From Segatella copri (GTDB taxonomy: Bacteria; Bacteroidota; Bacteroidia; Bacteroidales; Bacteroidaceae), in contig NZ_NMPZ01000022.1 in NCBI RefSeq assembly GCF_002224675.1, forward strand, positions 1 to 64,000: a stretch of 64,000 bases of DNA. The letters run 5' to 3'. The position numbers and the translations under genes were made by a program. The notes under the pieces were generated by a model. That model was not told the origin of the DNA. It searched no databases and saw only the letters and a list, made by a program, of their open reading frames with translations. Positions within the stretch are counted from its first letter, which is position 1. Every line of letters starts with the position of its first letter. Below are positions 1 through 8,489 of the stretch, piece after piece.

Positions 1-38
1 CATACACAAGCAGGATTTTTTATGCTTATTTCTTTCTA

Positions 39-1268
39 TTAACTCAAAAGTCTTTTACTCAATGCTCTCACCGGATACCATACGGCAAGCCAGCCTACGG
101 CGATAACCGTTACAAAGATGATGGCTACATCAGAATAGTGAACGCTTACCGGATAGGCATTTACGATGAAGGAACCCTCGGAGTCGCCCAGTCTTACGAA
201 GCCATACTGCTGCTGCAGCCAGCAGAGCAACAGACCCAGTCCGATACCAATCACCGCACCAATCACTGCAATCATTCTTCCCTCGAAGAGGAAGACACGC
301 GTAATCTGTTTGTCATTGGCACCCAGATTCCGCAACGTCACCACATCATTCTTCTTGTCGATGATGAGCATCGAGAGCGAACCGATGATGTTGAAACATG
401 CCACTACGAGGATAAAAGTCAGGAAGATGTAAGCCATCAGCTTCTCTATCGACATGATCTTGAAAGTATCTTCCTGCTGCTCAAATCTATCCAGCACCTT
501 ATATTTGGTGCCGGCAATCTTCTGCATCTCAGCCTTTACTGCCTGCAGGTCACTACCCTCCTTCAGGCGGATCTCCAGATCAGAGAGCATACCCTGCTGA
601 CCGAAGAGATTGCGCGCAAAGGTAATGGAAGTGATGATATAATTCTTGTCGTATTTCGACTGCTTGACGGCGAAGAGCACACCCGGAGAATTCAGCGAAT
701 CAACCACAAAGCCGGCATCCGGATTCATCATATCCAACTGTCCCTCCTTCTGCGGAGCATAAATCTTCATAAAACCATCCCATTTTGCCCCGATACCCAA
801 GGTCTGCGCCAGACGGATACCCACGGTTCCATACTGCAGATTGGCAGCATGGAGCGAGAAACTGCCATCACCATAAAGGATGTCGTTGATATGTGACAAC
901 TCAGAGAAGTTGTCGTCCACGCCCTTGATCCTCACCATAGCCTGACGGTCGTCATAGATTGCCAGCGCCTGGTCTTCCACGGTTTCTGTAGCCACATCTA
1001 CCTGTGGCAGCATACGTATCTGCGTCAATATCGGGTCATCGGCAGGCGCCGTCTTTCCCTCCATCGGCACCACCTTCAACTGCGGGTCGAAGCTCGTAAA
1101 GAGCGTAGCCACCAGGTCGTGGAAACCATTAAATACGCTCAGCACGATGACGAGTGCCATCGTTGCCACAGCCACACCAATCACAGAGATGGAGCTGATC
1201 ACATTGATAACGTGTGTACTCTTCTTGGAAAAGAGATACCTGCGAGCAATAAAGAATGGAAAATTCAT
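39..1268 (-). CDS. FtsX-family ABC transporter permease (LolC/LolE-like)
   Basis: Inner-membrane permease subunit of the FtsX/MacB class, the type that extracts lipoproteins for outer-membrane sorting. The 409-residue protein has the usual layout: one N-terminal membrane helix (about residues 21-45), a large periplasmic domain, then three helices near the C-terminus (about 272-300, 328-350 and 378-400). It starts MNFPFFIARRYLFSKK, a typical LolC/E-type opening. It lies 16 bp downstream of rbfA in the same direction, so the two are probably cotranscribed. No ATPase partner is visible in the window. LolC/E role is inferred from fold; another FtsX-type export function is possible. Confidence 0.85.
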   Translation of the reverse strand: MNFPFFIARRYLFSKKSTHVINVISSISVIGVAVATMALVIVLSVFNGFHDLVATLFTSFDPQLKVVPMEGKTAPADDPILTQIRMLPQVDVATETVEDQALAIYDDRQAMVRIKGVDDNFSELSHINDILYGDGSFSLHAANLQYGTVGIRLAQTLGIGAKWDGFMKIYAPQKEGQLDMMNPDAGFVVDSLNSPGVLFAVKQSKYDKNYIITSITFARNLFGQQGMLSDLEIRLKEGSDLQAVKAEMQKIAGTKYKVLDRFEQQEDTFKIMSIEKLMAYIFLTFILVVACFNIIGSLSMLIIDKKNDVVTLRNLGANDKQITRVFLFEGRMIAVIGAVIGIGLGLLLCWLQQQYGFVRLGDSEGSFIVNAYPVSVHYSDVAIIFVTVIAVGWLAVWYPVRALSKRLLS

Positions 1269-1284
1269 TTGTCTTTTTACTTTT

Positions 1285-1620
1285 TTACTTCTTCAAGAGT
1301 TCATCAATGCGCTCCAGATAATCCAGGCTGTCGTCCAGGAAGAAACGGAGCTCTGGAATGATGCGCAACTGATTTCTCACCTTTCTGCCCAGGTCGAAGC
1401 GGATAGTCTTCTCGTTGGCATTGATATTCTTCAGAATTTCCTCACCCTTTTCAGATGGGAACACGCTGAGGTAAGCAGTGCAGATGCTAAGATCCGGGCT
1501 TACTCTTACCTTAGTAACACTTACCATCACACCATGCATCATGCGGGTCTGTGACTGGAAGATAAGACTCAACTCCTTCTGGAGCAGTCTTGATATACGG
1601 TTTTGTCTTGTTTCTTGCAT
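1285..1620 (-). CDS. rbfA: 30S ribosome-binding factor A
   Basis: Small KH-like protein that binds the 30S subunit and helps mature the 5' end of 16S rRNA, important in the cold. At 111 residues it has the normal length. Family features are the N-terminal RISRLLQKELSLIF stretch, the central VTKVRVSPDLSICTAYLSVF segment, and the C-terminal LRFFLDDSLDYLERIDELL helix. It sits between murI (30 bp upstream) and the FtsX-like permease (16 bp downstream) on the same strand, an arrangement common in Bacteroidales. It is probably read through from the murI transcript; no separate promoter was seen. Confidence 0.9.
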   Translation of the reverse strand: MQETRQNRISRLLQKELSLIFQSQTRMMHGVMVSVTKVRVSPDLSICTAYLSVFPSEKGEEILKNINANEKTIRFDLGRKVRNQLRIIPELRFFLDDSLDYLERIDELLKK

Positions 1621-1650
1621 AACTATTAACTATAAACTATTAATTATAAA

Positions 1651-2487
1651 CTATTCAAGGTCCACGTGTGTAACGTCCACCTGCTCATGCAGGAATATCA
1701 ACGCCGACTCCTTGAATTTCTCCTCACTTTCTGTAGTCAGATACTTGCAGCTACCACCCTTTGTCACCATCTGTTCCATATTCGGATGTCGCTGCAGATA
1801 ATCCTGCAGACTGTTGGCCACATACTGTCCCTGTGGCACCACTCTCACGCCGTCGGGAAGATTCTTCACGATGCTGCTCATGAGCAGTGGATAATGGGTG
1901 CAACCCAGGATGATGGTATCGATGTCCTCATCCATACGCATCAACTGGTCGATGCGCTTCTTGACGAAATAATCAGCACCAGGACTATCAGCCTCGTTAG
2001 CCTCTACGATAGCAGCCCAGAGCGGACAAGCCACTCCGCTTACCTGAATATCCGGCCAGAGCTTGCCAATCTCCATCTTGTAGCTCTCGCTCTTGATGGT
2101 TCCCTCGGTGGCAAGAATGCCCACGTGGCGACTCTTGGTCAGCGTACCTATCACCTCGGCAGTAGGACGGATGATGCCCAGCACGCGGCGGTCAGGGTCC
2201 AGTTCCGGGATGTCTCTCTGCTGGATAGAGCGCAGCGCCTTAGCCGAAGCCGTATTGCAACCCAGAATTACCAGATGGCAACCCATGGAAAAAAGCTTCA
2301 GCACAGCCTGGCGGGTAAACTTATACACCACCTCGAAGGAGCGCGAACCGTATGGCGCACGGGCATTGTCGCCCAGATACATATAGTCATACTGCGGCAA
2401 CATCTGGCGCAAACCATGCAGGATGGTCAAGCCACCATATCCGGAATCAAAGATTCCGATAGGTCCGGGATTAGATGGCAGAATCAT
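1651..2487 (-). CDS. murI: Glutamate racemase
   Basis: Cytoplasmic cofactor-independent racemase making D-glutamate for peptidoglycan. The Asp/Glu racemase signatures are intact: GIFDSGYGGL at residues 11-20, catalytic Cys77 in LGCNTASA, and the second catalytic Cys196 in ILGCTHYPLL. Length (278 aa) is normal. The start codon overlaps the stop of the upstream ompH-like gene by 4 bp, so translation of the two is probably coupled. Its place below bamA and the ompH genes fits an envelope-biogenesis operon. Confidence 0.95.
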   Translation of the reverse strand: MILPSNPGPIGIFDSGYGGLTILHGLRQMLPQYDYMYLGDNARAPYGSRSFEVVYKFTRQAVLKLFSMGCHLVILGCNTASAKALRSIQQRDIPELDPDRRVLGIIRPTAEVIGTLTKSRHVGILATEGTIKSESYKMEIGKLWPDIQVSGVACPLWAAIVEANEADSPGADYFVKKRIDQLMRMDEDIDTIILGCTHYPLLMSSIVKNLPDGVRVVPQGQYVANSLQDYLQRHPNMEQMVTKGGSCKYLTTESEEKFKESALIFLHEQVDVTHVDLE

Positions 2488-3035
2488 TTCAGTTTCTCCT
2501 CCAGCACTGCTGTAATATCCTCACCCATTTCTTCACTCAGATAAGGTGTGGCGTTGTTGTCGGTATTGATGATGAAGGCAAATCCCTTCTCCTTGCCAAT
2601 CTGCTTGGCAGCCTCGTTGATCTGGGTCTTGAGAGGAGCATACGCATCGGTCTCTGCCTGACTCAGGAGTTTGGCAGCCTCAGCCTTGAAGGCGATGTTC
2701 TTCTCCATCAATTCACGCAGTTCAGCCTGGCGCTTCTCCAGGATAGTCTTGGCATACGAGCGCTGACCGTCAAGGAATTCCTCATACTTGGTATTAAACT
2801 CAGTTTCCACGCGCTTGGTTTCCTCATCATACTTTGCGCGGAGTTCATCCATATTATGCTTGGCTATTGCATAACCAGGCATGGTATGAAAAACCTGCTC
2901 AAAGCTGAAGTAGCCAAATCGCAGTGCTGGCTGTGCAACGATGGCTGCTGGTTGTTCCGCCGGAGTCTGGTTCTGCTGTGCAGAAGCCGAGAGGGCAACA
3001 AGAGCGAGCGCCAAAAATAGGAGATTCTTTTTCAT
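2484..3035 (-). CDS. OmpH/Skp-family periplasmic chaperone (copy 1)
   Basis: Skp/OmpH-type chaperone that holds unfolded outer-membrane proteins on their way to the Bam complex. The 183-residue protein has a signal peptide (about 1-19, ending in SASA), a beta-strand piece around FGYFSFEQVFHTMPGY, and a long charged coiled coil (about 70-135) forming the Skp tentacle. It is the last of three paralogues downstream of bamA and overlaps murI by 4 bp. A Gln/Pro/Ala linker after the signal peptide distinguishes it from the other two copies. Confidence 0.88.
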   Translation of the reverse strand: MKKNLLFLALALVALSASAQQNQTPAEQPAAIVAQPALRFGYFSFEQVFHTMPGYAIAKHNMDELRAKYDEETKRVETEFNTKYEEFLDGQRSYAKTILEKRQAELRELMEKNIAFKAEAAKLLSQAETDAYAPLKTQINEAAKQIGKEKGFAFIINTDNNATPYLSEEMGEDITAVLEEKLK

Positions 3036-3083
3036 AATGCGTGATACCTTTTATATATGATATGAATATACTAGACGATAAAT

Positions 3084-3109
3084 AAGGGCAGGCACTTGTG
3101 CCTGCCCTT
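3084..3109 (-). terminator. Hairpin between ompH copies 1 and 2
   Basis: A perfect 12-bp stem (AAGGGCAGGCAC paired with GTGCCTGCCCTT) with a 2-nt loop lies in the gap between two ompH genes. Read on the minus strand it is followed by only a weak T-rich stretch, so it may attenuate or protect the transcript rather than end it. Confidence 0.5.
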
Positions 3110-3137
3110 AGCTTTTTATAGAAATACTTACGTTTGA

Positions 3138-3623
3138 TTACTTGATCTTAGCCTGTACTTCCTTGGTAACATCTACCACGTTGGCGCCAGTATAGATAGC
3201 TGTGCCTTCCTCCATGATGTATGTATAGTTACCAGCCTTACCTACAGCCTCGATAGCTGTACGTACCTTAGCGATGATAGGCTGCATGAGCTCACTGCTC
3301 TTCTTCTGCAACTCCTGCTGACCATCCTGGTAAGCCTGCTGAATCTTCTGCTGAAGACCCTGCAATTCTGTTTCCTTCTGCTGCTTGGCAGTAGCATTCA
3401 TTGTGCTTGCGCCCTTCTGGTACTCATCTGCCTTGCGCTGGAACTCATCCTGCATAGACTTGAGGTCGTTCTCCTTCTGCTTCTGGAGAGCTTCCAACTC
3501 GCCGTTGGCCTTAGCTACGTCTGGCAAAGACTGCATGATCTGCTGAGTATTTACCTTACCGAACTTCTGTGCCATCATTGTCATTGGTGCGCAAAGCATC
3601 AACATTAAAATAAGCTTTTTCAT
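3138..3623 (-). CDS. OmpH/Skp-family periplasmic chaperone (copy 2)
   Basis: Second Skp/OmpH chaperone, 161 residues. It has a signal peptide (1-18, cleavage near MMAQ), the conserved opening KFGKVNTQQIMQSLPDVAKA, a long Lys/Gln/Glu-rich coiled coil (about 45-115) and the C-terminal Skp return segment NYTYIMEEGTAIYTGANVVDVT. Function is the same as its neighbours: chaperoning outer-membrane proteins. It appears to have its own promoter, with a -7 element at 3708-3715, and is separated from copy 1 by a hairpin. Copy-specific client preferences cannot be read from sequence. Confidence 0.9.
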   Translation of the reverse strand: MKKLILMLMLCAPMTMMAQKFGKVNTQQIMQSLPDVAKANGELEALQKQKENDLKSMQDEFQRKADEYQKGASTMNATAKQQKETELQGLQQKIQQAYQDGQQELQKKSSELMQPIIAKVRTAIEAVGKAGNYTYIMEEGTAIYTGANVVDVTKEVQAKIK

Positions 3624-3707
3624 TTCTGTTTATTCTTTTTTAATTATTATTCTTAATTGGTTATGCCGAGGGCGGTATTTTCCTGCCGCATCCTCTCTTA
3701 TCGGCTG

Positions 3708-3715
3708 CAAATATA
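3708..3715 (-). promoter_or_regulatory. -7 promoter element for ompH copy 2
   Basis: CAAATATA on the plus strand reads TATATTTG on the minus strand, matching the Bacteroidetes TAnnTTTG -7 consensus. It would give a leader of about 80 nt before the ATG at 3623. Confidence 0.5.
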
Positions 3716-3762
3716 CAATTATTTCTTGAAATAACCTAGATTATTTCCTGGAATAACACTTA

Positions 3763-4278
3763 TTATTTGTTAGAATAGCCTAATTTTTGGAGTACTTCGT
3801 TGCTGATGTCTATTTTTGGCGAACCAAAAATGATTCCATTGTTGCTGGCTCTGTCGAGAACAAGCGAGTAGCCGCGCAGGTTGGAAATCTCCTTCACGGC
3901 ATTGTAAATCTCCTCCTGGATAGGTCCCATCAGTGCCTCGCGCTTCTTGTAAAGCTCTCCCTCGGCACCGAAGTATTTCTTCTTCAGGTCGCTGGCTTCC
4001 TTCTCCTTCTGCATAATGGAGTCCTGCTTGGCCTTCTTCTGCTCCTGTGAGAGGAATACTACCTCGTTCTGATAATTCTTGTACATGGTGCTTGCTTCCA
4101 GATTGAGCGCCTCTACCTCGGCCTGCCACTTGCGGCTCACCTGGTTCAACTGTTCGTTGGCACGCTCATAAGCTGGGATATTGCGCAGGATGTACTCCAT
4201 ATCCACCAATGCATATTTCTGTGCATGTGCTGAGATGGCTGCTACAGCCATCATCAGCATCAATACTATTTTCTTCAT
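3763..4278 (-). CDS. OmpH/Skp-family periplasmic chaperone (copy 3)
   Basis: Third Skp/OmpH chaperone, 171 residues and immediately downstream of bamA (11 bp gap), so probably cotranscribed with it. It has a signal peptide (1-19, cleavage near SAHA), the family opening KYALVDMEYILRNIPAYE, a central coiled coil rich in Lys/Gln/Glu (about 50-115) and a C-terminal SLVLDRASNNGIIFGSPKIDIS segment. Coupling of this copy to bamA is the order seen widely in Bacteroidales and fits delivery of substrates to the Bam machine. Confidence 0.9.
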   Translation of the reverse strand: MKKIVLMLMMAVAAISAHAQKYALVDMEYILRNIPAYERANEQLNQVSRKWQAEVEALNLEASTMYKNYQNEVVFLSQEQKKAKQDSIMQKEKEASDLKKKYFGAEGELYKKREALMGPIQEEIYNAVKEISNLRGYSLVLDRASNNGIIFGSPKIDISNEVLQKLGYSNK

Positions 4279-4289
4279 AAAATCCGTCT

Positions 4290-6926
4290 TTAGAATTCCT
4301 GACCCAAGATGAAGTGGAACTGACTTCCACCCTTCTTATACTGGCTACCGTTCCATACCTTGTCGAAACCGTAAGCCCAGTCAATACCCATCAGACCCAC
4401 CATTGGCAGGAAGATACGCACACCGACACCGGCACTGCGTTTCATGCTGAATGGATTGAAGTCCTTGGTATCATACCAGGCGTTACCTGCCTCTACGAAG
4501 GTCAAACCATAAATAGTGGTATTGCCCAGGAGGAATGGATAACGGAGCTCCAATGAGAAGCGGTCGTATGCATAAGCATAGTAACCGGTGGTACGGCCGT
4601 AAGATACGGAACCGTTCTCGTAACCACGGAGTCCGATGGTTTCCTCACCATAATAGGATGAATAACCGCTCATACCGTCACCACCCACATAGTAGGTCTC
4701 GAATGGACTCTTCTTGTACTTGTTGTAAGCACCGAGCAAACCGAGTTCTACACGGGTCATCAATACGAAGCACTTCTGACCCTCTGTAAGTGCGGTATAG
4801 GTCTTTGCCTTGAACTTCCACTTGTGATACTCAATCCAGCGGTATTTCTCCTGCTGCTCTGCAGAGTAGGTTGGAGACTGGGAGTTGTTGGCGAGATTCT
4901 TGTAATCCTTGTTGTCGAACGCACTCCATGGTGGAGTAAGGTTGACACTTGCCTCAAACTCTGAACCACGACGTGGGAAGAGCTGGTTGTCGGTTGATGT
5001 ACGGTTCAATGCGATGGTCAAGTTCAAGTTGTTCGCATTACCGTTGGTCATCAGCATATAGCTCCAGTTCTTCATCATGTAGCGCTGGTAAGCCAACTGC
5101 ACAGACAAGGTGAAGTAATCATCCGGCCAACGGAGGCGCTTACCCCAACCGAGGCTCACACCCACCATCTGGATGTACTTGTCTGGATCGTAATAATTCT
5201 CGTAGTTATTATAGTAACCCGTACCATAACCATACATGTAGCTCATGTAGTTGTTCATGTAGGCACTATTATAATAGTTGCTTGACACGTCTGTACTCTT
5301 ACTGTAGTATGCACCTACGCTGAACTGGATAGGGCGCTTGCCGCCAAACCAGTTGGTAGAGTAGCTTACGTTATAGCTCTGATAGTAGGTACCGTTGGTC
5401 TGTGCACCGATGCTCAGCACCTCACCGTCACCGATAGGCATGATACCACGATGCTCCTTGTTCTTGTTGAAGAGGTTTGCCATAGAGAAGTTGTTGAGCT
5501 TCAAGCCCACACGTCCGATGACACCCGTCTGACCCCAACCGAGCGAGAACTCAATCTGGTCGTTACTCTTCTGCTCCAGGTTCCAGTTTACATCCACAGT
5601 ACCGTCCTCGTAGTTAGGCTTTACATCTGGTGAAACCTTCTCAGCATCGAAGTGACCCATGGAAGCCAACTCACGAGCCGAACGCATCAGGGCATCCTTA
5701 GAGAAGAGGTCGCCTGGCTTGGTACGGAGCTCACGGCGTACTACGTTCTCATAGAGACGGGTATTACCGTTGATACGTACGTGGCTCAGGTAAGCCTGAG
5801 GTCCCTCTGTCACGCGCATCTCCAGGTCGATGGAATCGCCGTCGATGTTCACTTCGGCAGGATTGATGTTAGAGAACACGTAACCATTGTTGTAATAGAG
5901 GTTGCCCACAGCATCTTCATCCTCCTGCAATCGCTTGCCCAGGAGTTTCTGATTATACACATCGCCCTTCTTCATGCCGAGCACGGCATTCAGATAGTCG
6001 GTAGCATATACGGTGTTGCCCACCCAGTTGATATTGCGGATAAAGTAGCGCTTACCCTCATCTACCTTGACATACACGTTGACGTGCTTCTCGTCGAAGT
6101 TGCTTACGCTGTCTTCCAGGATCTGCGCATCACGATAACCATACTCGTAGTATTTGTCGATGAGTTTCTGCTTGTCTTCCTTCCATCTCTCAGGAGTAAA
6201 CTTCTTCGACTTGAAGAAAGTAGCAAACTTGCCAGCCTCGTGGGTCTTGGCAAAGGCTCCCTTCGAGAAGAGTCCACCCTTGATCTTTCTGTCCGAGAGT
6301 TTCTCGTTACCGTCGATGGTAATCTGGTGAACCTTGATTTTCTGTTTCTTATCTACGATCACGTCCAGGATGACCTGGCCCTTGTTAGCCACATCGTCGC
6401 GCTGGTTGATCTGGATTTCAGCATTCTTGAAACCCTTGTCATCGAAGTATTTCTTGGCAAGAATCTTGGCACGGTCGAGCATGTTAGGTGTTACCTGAGT
6501 ACCCTTGACCATACCGAGCTTCTGCTCCATATCCTCACGCTCGCTTTTCTTCAATCCCACGTAGTGGATGTCAGAGATACGAGGTCTTACTGCGAGATAG
6601 ATGTGAAGATAAAGTTTTTCACCCACGATAGAGTCGGCAGCGATAGCGACTTTAGAGAAAAGTCCATGTTTCCAATAGCGCTTGACGGCATTGGTAATAG
6701 CGTCGCCTGGCACTTCAATCTCTTCTCCCACTGTCAGGCCCGAGATACCAGTGAGCACATAGTCTTCGTATCCTTCCACACCCGACACATTGATACCTCC
6801 AAGGGTCAAGGTGCGAGGGGTTCCGGCATACGAGATATCTGGATGTACTATCTTGTCCTGTGCCATAACCTGCACACTCGCCATGATGCCGAATAGCAGG
6901 ATGAAAATCTTTCTTAGCTTGTTCAT
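4290..6926 (-). CDS. bamA: Outer membrane protein assembly factor BamA
   Basis: Core of the beta-barrel assembly machine: inserts outer-membrane proteins. The 878-residue protein has a signal peptide (about 1-22), a series of POTRA domains to roughly residue 440 (for example YFIRNINWVGNTVYATDYLN and YLSHVRINGNTRLYENVV), and a C-terminal 16-strand barrel. The last residue is Phe (FHFILGQEF), the standard terminal signal for Bam substrates. A Tyr/Asn/Met-rich insertion around residues 555-585 looks like a lineage-specific extracellular loop. It is followed by ompH genes and preceded by uppS, a conserved envelope cluster. Confidence 0.95.
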   Translation of the reverse strand: MNKLRKIFILLFGIMASVQVMAQDKIVHPDISYAGTPRTLTLGGINVSGVEGYEDYVLTGISGLTVGEEIEVPGDAITNAVKRYWKHGLFSKVAIAADSIVGEKLYLHIYLAVRPRISDIHYVGLKKSEREDMEQKLGMVKGTQVTPNMLDRAKILAKKYFDDKGFKNAEIQINQRDDVANKGQVILDVIVDKKQKIKVHQITIDGNEKLSDRKIKGGLFSKGAFAKTHEAGKFATFFKSKKFTPERWKEDKQKLIDKYYEYGYRDAQILEDSVSNFDEKHVNVYVKVDEGKRYFIRNINWVGNTVYATDYLNAVLGMKKGDVYNQKLLGKRLQEDEDAVGNLYYNNGYVFSNINPAEVNIDGDSIDLEMRVTEGPQAYLSHVRINGNTRLYENVVRRELRTKPGDLFSKDALMRSARELASMGHFDAEKVSPDVKPNYEDGTVDVNWNLEQKSNDQIEFSLGWGQTGVIGRVGLKLNNFSMANLFNKNKEHRGIMPIGDGEVLSIGAQTNGTYYQSYNVSYSTNWFGGKRPIQFSVGAYYSKSTDVSSNYYNSAYMNNYMSYMYGYGTGYYNNYENYYDPDKYIQMVGVSLGWGKRLRWPDDYFTLSVQLAYQRYMMKNWSYMLMTNGNANNLNLTIALNRTSTDNQLFPRRGSEFEASVNLTPPWSAFDNKDYKNLANNSQSPTYSAEQQEKYRWIEYHKWKFKAKTYTALTEGQKCFVLMTRVELGLLGAYNKYKKSPFETYYVGGDGMSGYSSYYGEETIGLRGYENGSVSYGRTTGYYAYAYDRFSLELRYPFLLGNTTIYGLTFVEAGNAWYDTKDFNPFSMKRSAGVGVRIFLPMVGLMGIDWAYGFDKVWNGSQYKKGGSQFHFILGQEF

Positions 6927-6976
6927 TTATACCTTATTATATATATAGTATCTATTTTTCGTCCTTTTTCCCCCTT

Positions 6977-7729
6977 TTACTTCTCTTCCTCTGCTTCTAC
7001 CTGAGCCTCGGTCTTGCCGAAACGGCGCTGGCGCGACTGGTAGCTCTCGATAGCCTTATGCAGGCACTCCTCGTTGAAGTCTGGCCAATAGGTATCGCAG
7101 AAATACAACTCAGAATAGGCAATCTGCCACAACAGGTAGTTGCTGATACGTAACTCGCCACCTGTACGGATCAGGAGCTCTGGGTCTGGCATGAAGTTAG
7201 TCTCCAGGTGCTTCTCGAAGTTTTCCTCGGTAAGCATCTTCTCAACCTCCTCATAGCTGACGCCATTCTCCATAGCCTCCTTTACGGTTTTCTTCATCGC
7301 ATTCATGATTTCCCAGCGCGAAGAGTAGCTCAGGGCTACCACCATGGTCATGGCATCGTTCTTGGCGGTATGGTCCATGGTCTCCTGCAACTTGTCCTGC
7401 ACAGCCTGTGGCAGACGCTTCAAGTCGCCGATCACGCGGAACCGCACATTGTTCTTCATGAAGATTTCATCCTCCAGAGAAGTCAGCACCAGTCCCATCA
7501 GGGCAGAAATCTCATCGGCAGGACGATTCCAGTTTTCAGTAGAGAAAGTATAGAGAGTAAGGTACTTCACACCGAGGCGAGTACATTCTGATGTAATGCA
7601 ACGCACTGCGTCAACTCCAGCCTGGTGGCCGTAGCTGCGATCCTTACCTCTTTCTGTTGCCCAGCGTCCATTGCCATCCATGATGATAGCGATGTGCTCA
7701 GGTATTCTGTTCATATCCAAGTTGTTCAT
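6977..7729 (-). CDS. uppS: Isoprenyl transferase (undecaprenyl diphosphate synthase)
   Basis: Cis-prenyltransferase that builds undecaprenyl diphosphate, the lipid carrier for peptidoglycan and surface glycans. The 250-residue protein has the first conserved block [12 protein letters not shown] with catalytic Asp18, the block [13 protein letters not shown], and the C-terminal [20 protein letters not shown] and [12 protein letters not shown] motifs. Length is normal. It lies 50 bp upstream of bamA and 24 bp downstream of the DUF6089 gene on the same strand, matching the usual Bacteroidales gene order. Confidence 0.95.
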   Translation of the reverse strand: MNNLDMNRIPEHIAIIMDGNGRWATERGKDRSYGHQAGVDAVRCITSECTRLGVKYLTLYTFSTENWNRPADEISALMGLVLTSLEDEIFMKNNVRFRVIGDLKRLPQAVQDKLQETMDHTAKNDAMTMVVALSYSSRWEIMNAMKKTVKEAMENGVSYEEVEKMLTEENFEKHLETNFMPDPELLIRTGGELRISNYLLWQIAYSELYFCDTYWPDFNEECLHKAIESYQSRQRRFGKTEAQVEAEEEK

Positions 7730-7753
7730 ATCTTATTTCTTAATTAAGAGTTC

Positions 7754-8449
7754 TTATTCTTCTTTATTACACGTTTTACACTTTGCGCTGAAGCTGTAGG
7801 TGAACGAGACTTGCAGCATGGAATAGCAGTCCTGGTTTTTCCAGAGTCCGCTGCTCTTGATGCCATAAGGGTCTTTCACCCCATCCAGTTCATCGTTCAG
7901 CGAGAAATGGATGCTCCAATCTACGCCTACGTTCATCCGTTCGTTTATCTTGTATTTTGCCCCGATGCCCAGAGGCACGTTGGCGGTAAATACATTCTTC
8001 TGATCTCCCTTCACAAAGGTGGCTCCCAGACCTCCGAAGATGAAAGGCACCAGCCTCCTGGCTCCTCTGTAGTCCCTGCCTGTGCCATAGGGCCAGAAGT
8101 TGTACTCGAAGACGAGGCTCATATCCACCAGGGTATTGCTGAAGGAGTAGGCTTTCCCATCCAGGTCGGGATAATCGGTCTTCACCTTGTCGTTAGAGCC
8201 TTTCAGCTTGCCCAGCCCCAGGTTGAACCGCAGATCCTTGTAGGGGTCGAAGCTGTATCTTCCCACGATGGCTGCCATCGGCTGCTGGTGGGCAAGGATA
8301 TTGCCGTTCAGGTCGCCCTCGTAGGCAACCAGTCCCACGCCGGCACCCATCTCCATACGATACTGGTAATCGTCCTGTGCCCTCATCACCTGCAACGGCA
8401 AGAGGAACAAGACCGGCAGCAACAAGCATTTACACAAGTTTCTCCTCAT
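7754..8449 (-). CDS. DUF6089-type outer membrane protein
   Basis: Predicted small outer-membrane beta-barrel, 231 residues, with a signal peptide (about 1-24, cleavage near VMRAQ). Aromatic/Gly-alternating strands cover the rest (for example EMGAGVGLVAYEGDLNG and NMNVGVDWSIHFSL). It ends in SFTYSFSAKCKTCNKEE, so the terminal strand is followed by a short tail with a CxxC pair. Proteins of this family sit next to uppS and bamA in many Bacteroidales. No molecular function is established; a role in envelope assembly is inference from position. Confidence 0.75.
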   Translation of the reverse strand: MRRNLCKCLLLPVLFLLPLQVMRAQDDYQYRMEMGAGVGLVAYEGDLNGNILAHQQPMAAIVGRYSFDPYKDLRFNLGLGKLKGSNDKVKTDYPDLDGKAYSFSNTLVDMSLVFEYNFWPYGTGRDYRGARRLVPFIFGGLGATFVKGDQKNVFTANVPLGIGAKYKINERMNVGVDWSIHFSLNDELDGVKDPYGIKSSGLWKNQDCYSMLQVSFTYSFSAKCKTCNKEE

Positions 8450-8489
8450 GTCTATACCTTACGCGATATGAATATGATTCCCGAGGGTC

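Noticed and set aside
5652..6896. 414-residue open frame antisense to bamA
   Set aside because: It is a shadow of the bamA codon pattern; no domain is recognisable, and bamA is unambiguous.
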